Assembly: GCA_910588005.1 (NCBI GenBank)
Contig: CAJUQM010000002.1
Span: 1-64,000, forward strand
Source of the DNA: an uncultured Oscillibacter sp.
GTDB taxonomy: Bacteria > Bacillota > Clostridia > Oscillospirales > Oscillospiraceae
Length of the DNA stretch: 64,000 nt
Direction: 5' to 3'
Part shown: one piece after another, positions 58,574 to 64,000 of the stretch
Numbering within the stretch: the stretch's first letter is position 1
Layout of the letters: each line of letters opens with the position of its first letter
Notes under the pieces: generated by a model
The model's database searches: none
The model's input: only the letters and a program-made list of their open reading frames with translations
What the model was told of the DNA's origin: nothing
Position numbers and translations under genes: made by a program

Positions 58574-58962
58574 AATTTTCCTCCACATTCCCGGCAGAAG
58601 GCGTCCCCCTCCCGAATTGCCGCGCCGCAGGTAGAACATACCGGCGGCTCCGGTACACGGCCCAGGGCGTCGTTGATGTCCGCCAGCTGAGCATGGAGTT
58701 CATCAATCTCCTGGAGCTTGGACAGCAGGTCCTCAGACTCCGTGGGAGTACCGGTGTGGGTGGCGTAGACCATCCTGCCGACCTCCGTCAGTTTTCCTTT
58801 GATCTCACCTTCCACTGTGGCGGCGCGGACCCGAAGCTTGGCGGAGGACAGGAGGTCGTCCGCCATCTGTCCCGCGCCGTAGACCGCGTCGGCGGCCAGA
58901 TCGCCCGCCTGCCAGGCGGTGCGCTGGACAAGCTCCAGCAGATTTTGCAGCTTCTCGTTCAT
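58570..58962 (-). CDS. Zinc-ribbon protein of unknown function
   Basis: A 130-residue protein: a helical, amphipathic N-terminal ~100 residues (LQNLLELVQRTAWQAGDLAA; coiled-coil-like LLSKLQEIDELHAQLADIND) and a C-terminal zinc ribbon of two C-x-x-C pairs (CSTCGAAIREGDAFCRECGG). Such proteins are common in Clostridia and have no known role. AAAGGAG precedes the ATG. Translationally coupled to the phosphorylase gene. Confidence 0.75.
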   Translation of the reverse strand: MNEKLQNLLELVQRTAWQAGDLAADAVYGAGQMADDLLSSAKLRVRAATVEGEIKGKLTEVGRMVYATHTGTPTESEDLLSKLQEIDELHAQLADINDALGRVPEPPVCSTCGAAIREGDAFCRECGGKL

Positions 58963-58983
58963 AAAAAGGCTCCTTTCGTCTCT

Positions 58984-59934
58984 TTAATTCGCAGAGGCGG
59001 GGTTTTCAAAATAGGCGCTTCCTCCAATAAACTCCCGGGCCAGGGAATTGGCGGCGATATACTTCTCGTCCAGAGGCTCGATTTTCTCCAGACCGCGCAG
59101 AATCTCCTCCACCACAGGGTACTTTCCGGCGGGAAGGCCCTCCAGCAGAGGTACTACAAAGGGCTTCAGGACGGAGACGCTGATGGCCAGAGAGGAGTCG
59201 AACATGATGTCCGCGCTCTCCTTATAGGGGGAGATATACAGCTTTTCGCCCCGGCGGACGTTGTCCCACAGTTTCAGGGTGAATTCCGCATCGCTGCCCC
59301 GGAACTTGAAGTCCCGGACGATCCGGCGGCAGAGGCGGAACCAGGGATGCTGAAAGACAACGGTTCCATCCTCGTCCACAATGTTGCTGCGGGCGGCGAT
59401 ATACAGCTTGAAGGCCCTGGGATTCTTACCCACAATGATATCGTTCAGCGCATGGATGCCCTCGAACACGGCCAGCTCGTCCTCTCCCAGGCGCAGGGGC
59501 TGAGAGAGGGTGTCGGAGCGCATCTGGCGGGCGAATTCATACTTGGGAACATGGATGGTTTTACCCTGGTCCAGCATGGTGAAGTGGCGGCTTAAGAGAT
59601 CCACGTCCAAACAGAAGGGAGACTCGTAGTCAATGGCGCCCTCCCGGGTTCGGGGAGCGGTTTCGGGATCGATGGTGTTGAAGTAGTTGTCCATGGAGAT
59701 GGTGTGGGTTACAATCCCCATCCCCTTGAGTTCTTCTTCGATTTTCATGGCGGTGGTGGTCTTGCCGGAGCCGGAGGGGCCGGACAGCAGGATAATGTGG
59801 GATTCCCTCCGGCGGGCGGCGATCTTCTGGGCGGCTTTTTTCACTTTATCGGTATAAACGGCATCGCTCCGCAGGGCAAAGCCCTGGGGGTCGCTGCGGA
59901 TTTGCTCATTGATCTCTTTCAGAGAGTAAGACAT
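58984..59934 (-). CDS. Uridine kinase-like nucleoside kinase
   Basis: A 316-residue P-loop kinase: Walker A GPSGSGKTTT (about residues 51-60), lid and nucleoside region SMDNYFNTIDPETAPR, and FEGIHALNDIIV as the Walker-B-like strand. The N-terminal ~45 residues are extra compared with Udk. It belongs to a uridine-kinase-like family found in Clostridia whose nucleoside preference is not known. AAAGGAG lies about 11 bases before the ATG. Confidence 0.85.
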   Translation of the reverse strand: MSYSLKEINEQIRSDPQGFALRSDAVYTDKVKKAAQKIAARRRESHIILLSGPSGSGKTTTAMKIEEELKGMGIVTHTISMDNYFNTIDPETAPRTREGAIDYESPFCLDVDLLSRHFTMLDQGKTIHVPKYEFARQMRSDTLSQPLRLGEDELAVFEGIHALNDIIVGKNPRAFKLYIAARSNIVDEDGTVVFQHPWFRLCRRIVRDFKFRGSDAEFTLKLWDNVRRGEKLYISPYKESADIMFDSSLAISVSVLKPFVVPLLEGLPAGKYPVVEEILRGLEKIEPLDEKYIAANSLAREFIGGSAYFENPASAN

Positions 59935-59949
59935 GGGGGAGCGCTCCTT

Positions 59950-61425
59950 TCAGGCGTTGAAAAGTTTTTCATAAAAAGAGGCGAAGAGCCGCTGATTGGC
60001 AAGGTGCTTTTCGGGCCGCGCCGTATACTCCTGGGGATATTTCAGGTTGAAGGTCCGCTCAATGCGGTTGGTGCCCGGCACCACCATTTTGGTAGATCCG
60101 CCGGCGCCGAAAGACAAAATGGAACACAGCTCCGACATGATATAGATATTGTACAGGCACTGCGCGCCGGGGAGACTCCAACCGATATTTTCGAAGCTGC
60201 CGGACATATACTTTTGCCGGTAAAGGTAATAAGGGGCGTATCCGGCGGGGCGCAGGGCGGAGGCGGCATAGTCCAGCATCTCGGCCACCGAATCCGGAGG
60301 GGGGATCTTAAGGCCCTCCAGAAGAATGCGGCTGCCTTTTTTCAGCGCCAGAGTGTGGACGGTGATATTGTCTGTGCCAAAGGCCAGACAGGCGTCCAGA
60401 GACCGGCGGAATCCCTCCGGGGAGTCCTCCGGCAGCCCTGCGATCAGATCCATGTTCACATGGGGAAAGCCGTATTTTGCCGTCAGATCCATGGCCCGGG
60501 CAATGTCTCCGGCAGTGTGCCGCCGCCCTATAGCCTGGAGAACGTGATCCTCCATGGTCTGGGGGTTGACGGATACCCGGGTGACGCCGTGGGCCTTTAA
60601 GACCGCCAATTTCTCTGCCGTGATGGTATCCGGACGGCCTGCTTCCACGGTGCGTTCGCCGCAGAGGGAGGTGTCAAAGGACTGCTCAAAGGCGGTCAGC
60701 ACCCGGTCCAGCTGGTCCGCTGCCAGCGTGGTGGGAGTGCCGCCCCCCATGTAGAAAGTCCGGACCCGCAGACCCAGCTCCCGGACCATGTCCCCCCCGG
60801 CCCGGATTTCCCCGATCAGGGCGTCCACGTAGGGGGATATCAGGCCAAAGCTCCGCTCTACAGAGTGGCTGACAAAGGAGCAGTAGGCACAGCGGGTGGG
60901 GCAAAAGGGAATTCCCACATACACGGCCAGATCCCGGGGGGCCAGCGCCTTGGCCGCCTCCGCCGCCAAAGCGCCGGTCTCCGCCGCCAGCGCCGCCCGG
61001 CTGGAGGAGACAAAGTAGGTCTCCTCCAGGATCCTTTGGGCGTCGGAGCGGGATTTTCCCGCTCCGACGGCCCAGGCCGCGGGCTTGTCGGGCCGAACCC
61101 CCGTCAACATCCCCCAGGGGGGTGGGGCGTCCAGAAATTCCAGAGCAGCGAGATAGAAGCCGGCGGCGATGGCGTGCCGCCGCTGGCCCTCCCGGTCAAA
61201 GGCCGTGCCGGAGAGCGTGGCTGCAAAGCTGCGGGAGACGGTCTTTCCACAGCGGGTGAGGGCCGTGGAAGCGGTTAGGGAATCGCCGTCTTCCCGGCAG
61301 GAGACGACCGCCCCGTCCTCGCCGGGGGCTATGGGTTCGTAAACGGGAAGCTCTCCGGGGAAGAGATTCATCAGGCTCTGCTCCACAGTATACCGCTCGT
61401 TGTGGCCTTTCAATACCAGTTTCAT
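59950..61425 (-). CDS. hemZ: Radical SAM coproporphyrinogen dehydrogenase HemZ
   Basis: An oxygen-independent coproporphyrinogen III oxidase-like enzyme. The 491-residue protein has an N-terminal ~165-residue domain special to HemZ, then the radical SAM core with the cluster motif PFCPTRCAYCSFVS, followed by TFYMGGGTPTTL and the HemN-like C-terminal part. Some members of this family are haem chaperones; HemZ belongs to a distinct branch. AAGGAG precedes the ATG. It is the third of a short gene run with the MBL hydrolase and dtd. Confidence 0.9.
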   Translation of the reverse strand: MKLVLKGHNERYTVEQSLMNLFPGELPVYEPIAPGEDGAVVSCREDGDSLTASTALTRCGKTVSRSFAATLSGTAFDREGQRRHAIAAGFYLAALEFLDAPPPWGMLTGVRPDKPAAWAVGAGKSRSDAQRILEETYFVSSSRAALAAETGALAAEAAKALAPRDLAVYVGIPFCPTRCAYCSFVSHSVERSFGLISPYVDALIGEIRAGGDMVRELGLRVRTFYMGGGTPTTLAADQLDRVLTAFEQSFDTSLCGERTVEAGRPDTITAEKLAVLKAHGVTRVSVNPQTMEDHVLQAIGRRHTAGDIARAMDLTAKYGFPHVNMDLIAGLPEDSPEGFRRSLDACLAFGTDNITVHTLALKKGSRILLEGLKIPPPDSVAEMLDYAASALRPAGYAPYYLYRQKYMSGSFENIGWSLPGAQCLYNIYIMSELCSILSFGAGGSTKMVVPGTNRIERTFNLKYPQEYTARPEKHLANQRLFASFYEKLFNA

Positions 61426-61434
61426 GACGGCTCC

Positions 61435-62052
61435 TTAAAAACGCCCGTCCATAGCCTGGCGGAGGTAGGGGTTGACTCGCCTCTCCCGATTCAGCGTACT
61501 GCTTTCCATATGGCCGGGCAGCACCTGGAGATTGCCCTCCAGCTCTCCCAGCCGCCGCAGGGAGGAGAGGATCTTTGCCGTGTCGCCGCCGGGGAAGTCC
61601 GTCCGTCCGCAGGAGCCGGCAAAGAGAGTGTCCCCGCAAAAGAGGACGTCTCCGCAGCGCAGCGTCACGCTGCCCTCAGAGTGACCGGGAGTGTGAAGGA
61701 CTTCAACGGTCAGCGCGCCCAGGTTCAGCCGGTCTCCCTCGCCGTAAAAATTTACGCCGCCGGAGAGCTGTGTGTGCAGGGGGAACAGCGAGGGATCCAC
61801 ATCGCAGTAGTCGCCCTTGTGAATATAGACCGCCGCCTCCGGAAAGGCCGCCGCCAGCTCCGCCGCGGCGCCGGTGTGGTCGTAGTGGCCGTGGGTCAGC
61901 AGGATGTACCGGACCTCCAGCCCTTTCAGCGCCGCCAGAAGACGGGGGGCGTCGCCGCCGGGATCGATGACGGCGGCCTGACGGGCTGCGCTGTCCTCCA
62001 GAATATAGCAGTTGGTGCCGATGGGACCTACCTGCATGGCTTTGATGTTCAT
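61435..62052 (-). CDS. MBL-fold metallo-hydrolase (glyoxalase II-like)
   Basis: A 205-residue metallo-beta-lactamase-fold protein. Metal-binding motifs: LTHGHYDHTGAA (HxHxDH), LHTPGHSEGSVT (H), FCGDTLFAGSCGRTD (D) and LPGHMESS (H). Short glyoxalase-II-like proteins of this size (YqgX type) act on thioesters, with the exact substrate unknown. ATG at 62052 with GGGGAGG upstream; an upstream in-frame ATG at 62082 is rejected. Nine bases separate its stop from the hemZ start. Confidence 0.9.
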   Translation of the reverse strand: MNIKAMQVGPIGTNCYILEDSAARQAAVIDPGGDAPRLLAALKGLEVRYILLTHGHYDHTGAAAELAAAFPEAAVYIHKGDYCDVDPSLFPLHTQLSGGVNFYGEGDRLNLGALTVEVLHTPGHSEGSVTLRCGDVLFCGDTLFAGSCGRTDFPGGDTAKILSSLRRLGELEGNLQVLPGHMESSTLNRERRVNPYLRQAMDGRF

Positions 62053-62141
62053 AAAAACCTCCCCGCGCCCCGCGGCGCGCATACAGAAACTGGGGCCGCT
62101 CCGGCTGAACGGCTCCCGGCGGCTTTTTTAGATTGGACGCT

Positions 62142-62588
62142 TTACAGCGTCCCCTCTGTGTCAAATAGGATGGTCACCGGACCGTCGTTGCGGGAGTCCA
62201 CCTGCATATCGGCGCCAAATTCGCCCTGCTCCACCCGGAAGCCCCGTTCCCGGCACTGCGCCATAAATTTTTCATACAGCGGAATGGCCAGGTCCGGCTT
62301 TGCGGCCTTGGAAAAGCCGGGGCGGCGGGAGGAGGTATCGGCGTACAGCGTGAACTGGGAGACCACCAGCAGGCTTCCATTTACCTGCTCCAGGTTGAGG
62401 TTCATCCGCTCTTCCTCGTCCTCAAAGATTCTGAGATTGCAGATTTTATCCGCCAGCTTGACGGCGGTATCCTCCGTATCGTTGGGGCCCACGCCCAGCA
62501 AAACCAGATAGCCCTGGCCGATTTGGCCGCGGACCTGCCCCTCAATGGTGACGGACGCGTGTTTTACGCGGGTAACGACAGCGCGCAT
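62142..62588 (-). CDS. dtd: D-aminoacyl-tRNA deacylase DTD
   Basis: Removes D-amino acids from mischarged tRNA. The 148-residue protein has both catalytic motifs, LLVVSQFTLYADTSS and SRNDGPVTILFDT, and the opening MRAVVTRVKHASVTI. AAGGAGG precedes the ATG. Its usual neighbour relA/spoT lies just upstream in transcription. Confidence 0.96.
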   Translation of the reverse strand: MRAVVTRVKHASVTIEGQVRGQIGQGYLVLLGVGPNDTEDTAVKLADKICNLRIFEDEEERMNLNLEQVNGSLLVVSQFTLYADTSSRRPGFSKAAKPDLAIPLYEKFMAQCRERGFRVEQGEFGADMQVDSRNDGPVTILFDTEGTL

Positions 62589-62690
62589 GAAAACTCCTCC
62601 TTATTGGTTCTGGTCAATAGACTTGAAAAGCGAACGGGACGCCCTTTGCCGCCGCAAGCGGCCGGCTTGCGCAACCCCACTCACCGGCAG

Positions 62691-64000
62691 TCAGCCGGAG
62701 GGCCGGGTGACCTGGAGAACGCCGGAGATCTGGTTCAGCTTGTTGATGATCGTGCGCATCTGCTCCCCGTCCCGAACGCGGATTTCAATACGGGCGATGG
62801 CAAAGCCGTCCTCCGTGCTGCGGCATTGGATACCGGAGACAAAGGTCTTGGTGGTGGACAGGGCCGCAGATACGTCCAGCAGCAGGTTTAGCCGGTCCTT
62901 GGCCACCACCTCCAAGGTGGTGGGATAGCTTTCGTTGGTGTCGCTGCCCCAGGAAACCCGGATCCACCGGTCGGAGAGAGCCGGGTCCGCCCGGCGCTCC
63001 GGCGAGGCGTTGGGGCAGTCGCTGCGGTGGACGGATACGCCGTAACCCCGGGTGATAAAGCCTACGATTTCATCTCCCGGTACGGGGGTACAGCATTTGG
63101 AAAATTTCACAAGGCAGTTATTGAGACCCTCTACGATGATCCCCTGCTCGCTCTTGACCTGCTTGGGGGCGGGGGAATGGGAGTCCTCCGCTTTTGAGCT
63201 GTTTTCCGAAGCCTCCAGAGCCTGCTTTTCCGCCTGCTGCTTGGCAATGCGCTGCAGCTCGCCCCGCATCCGGCTTACCGCCTTTTGAGCGGTGAAGCCG
63301 CCGTAGCCGATGGCGGCGTACATATCGTCCAGAGAGGGATAGGTGACCTTTTTCAAAAGCACCGGCAGCCGGTCGGGACCCAGCAGGTCCTTCATGGAGA
63401 GGCCGCAGTGCTTCAGCTCCGCTTCAAAGGCGGCGCGGCCGTTGACGATGTTCTCGTCCCGCCGCTCCTTTTTAAACCATTGGCGGATTTTGCTGCGGGC
63501 TTCGTTGCTCTTGGCGATTTTCATCCAGTCGCGGCTGGGACCCTTGGCGCCCTTAGAGGTCAGAATCTCCACAATATCGCCGTTTTTCAGCGTGTGGTCA
63601 AAGGTGACGATGCGCCCGTTGACCCTGGCCCCCACCATGCGGTTGCCCACTGCGGAGTGGATGGCATAGGCAAAATCAATGGGGGTGGCGCCGGCAGGCA
63701 GATTTTGCACGTCTCCGTTGGGGGTGAAGACGAACACCTCGTCCGCGAACATGTCGATCTTCAGAGAGTGGATAAACTCCTCCGCGTCCGCGCCCTCCTG
63801 GTTTTCCAGCAGGCGGCGGACCCACTCGTATTTCCCCTCGGCGCCGGCGCCCTGGCCGTTCTGCTTATACTTCCAGTGGGCCGCCACACCGTATTCGGAG
63901 ACCTCGTGCATGCTCCGGGTGCGGATCTGCACCTCGAAGGGGATGCCGTCAGTTCCCATAACTGTGGTGTGGAGAGATTGGTAACCGTTGGGCTTGGGGG
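62691..64000 (-). CDS. (p)ppGpp synthetase/hydrolase RelA/SpoT (5' part beyond the window)
   Basis: Bifunctional alarmone enzyme; only the 3' part lies here and the frame runs off the right edge (PKPNGYQSLHTTV is visible there). Visible domains: the end of the synthetase domain (IPFEVQIRTRSMHEVSEYG, AAHWKYKQ), TGS (DEVFVFTPNGDVQNLPAGAT), a helical domain (DWMKIAKSNEARSKIRQW), the zinc-finger/RIS segment with CCTPVPGDEIVGFITRGYG, and a C-terminal ACT domain. The gene is normal so far as seen. It precedes dtd, a common pairing. Confidence 0.95.
   Translation of the reverse strand, partial: PKPNGYQSLHTTVMGTDGIPFEVQIRTRSMHEVSEYGVAAHWKYKQNGQGAGAEGKYEWVRRLLENQEGADAEEFIHSLKIDMFADEVFVFTPNGDVQNLPAGATPIDFAYAIHSAVGNRMVGARVNGRIVTFDHTLKNGDIVEILTSKGAKGPSRDWMKIAKSNEARSKIRQWFKKERRDENIVNGRAAFEAELKHCGLSMKDLLGPDRLPVLLKKVTYPSLDDMYAAIGYGGFTAQKAVSRMRGELQRIAKQQAEKQALEASENSSKAEDSHSPAPKQVKSEQGIIVEGLNNCLVKFSKCCTPVPGDEIVGFITRGYGVSVHRSDCPNASPERRADPALSDRWIRVSWGSDTNESYPTTLEVVAKDRLNLLLDVSAALSTTKTFVSGIQCRSTEDGFAIARIEIRVRDGEQMRTIINKLNQISGVLQVTRPSG

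Noticed and set aside
62589..62690. Terminator between relA/spoT and dtd
   Set aside because: A CGCAAGC/GCTTGCG stem is present on the minus strand but no T-run follows, and the genes are probably co-transcribed.
1..64000. tRNA, rRNA, insertion sequences, prophage or integrated elements
   Set aside because: No cloverleaf-like sequence, transposase, integrase or terminal repeats were recognised by eye; the window reads as stable chromosome.

Overview
The window reads as chromosome of a motile, spore-forming, GC-rich (high fifties percent, estimated by eye) member of the Clostridia. The Oscillospiraceae, in the Oscillibacter, Intestinimonas and Flavonifractor neighbourhood, fit best. The evidence is a Bacillus-type chemotaxis set (CheC, CheD, CheV), the FliW-CsrA pair, a YabP-YabQ-DivIC sporulation and division block, HemZ, SLH-domain surface proteins and arginine fermentation genes. 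This placement is inferred from gene content; no rRNA gene is present to test it.

Layout. (1) Positions 1-7361, plus strand: end of a flagellar/chemotaxis operon: flhA (cut by the window edge), fliA, two rod proteins of the FlgF/FlgG family, cheC, cheD, cheV and a degenerate EAL-HDOD protein, closed by a bidirectional terminator. (2) 7409-8902, minus: a ParA-type ATPase and a proline-rich protein with a ComFB domain. (3) 9078-12427, plus: fliD, fliS and a probable FliT-like chaperone. (4) 12483-20705: a membrane-anchored C39-like peptidase, a lone FtsE-like ATPase, a chemoreceptor, an FtsA-like actin-fold protein with extra C-terminal modules, a lysine-rich membrane protein and a solo Clp/Hsp100-type AAA+ ATPase. 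(5) 20977-27542, minus: the late flagellar operon flgM-flgN-flgK-flgL-yviE-fliW-csrA-yjfB. (6) 27749-32296, minus: cheA-cheW-cheR-cheB. (7) 32422-44782, plus: YlqG-like (FliK-like), FlhB C-domain homologue, PilZ, a giant SLH protein, a second giant SLH protein, PilZ. (8) 44987-51490, plus: arginine deiminase, ornithine carbamoyltransferase, a YfcC/ArcD-like carrier and a polar amino acid ABC importer. (9) 51552 to the right edge, minus: housekeeping genes, including the conserved yabM-mazG-(hup)-rqcP-yabP-yabQ-divIC-yabR block, purine nucleoside phosphorylase, a uridine-kinase-like protein, hemZ, an MBL hydrolase, dtd and the 3' part of relA/spoT.

How the parts fit. FliA is encoded at the left end and its anti-sigma factor FlgM at 27.2-27.5 kb. 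Three sites ahead of flgM, cheA and fliD share a sigma-28-like pattern with an exact 11-base spacer and a -10 of GCCGATAA or GTCGATAA. Late flagellar and chemotaxis genes here are therefore probably one FliA regulon. FliW and CsrA provide the post-transcriptional arm, but no flagellin gene lies in the window.

The most unusual parts are the surface-protein operon at 32.4-44.8 kb and the ParA/ComFB pair. The operon starts with paralogues of flagellar export-switch proteins and places two PilZ (c-di-GMP receptor type) genes directly beside two giant SLH proteins, with four-base start/stop overlaps. The ParA/ComFB pair sits in a motility region where flhF and flhG are missing from their common place between flhA and fliA.
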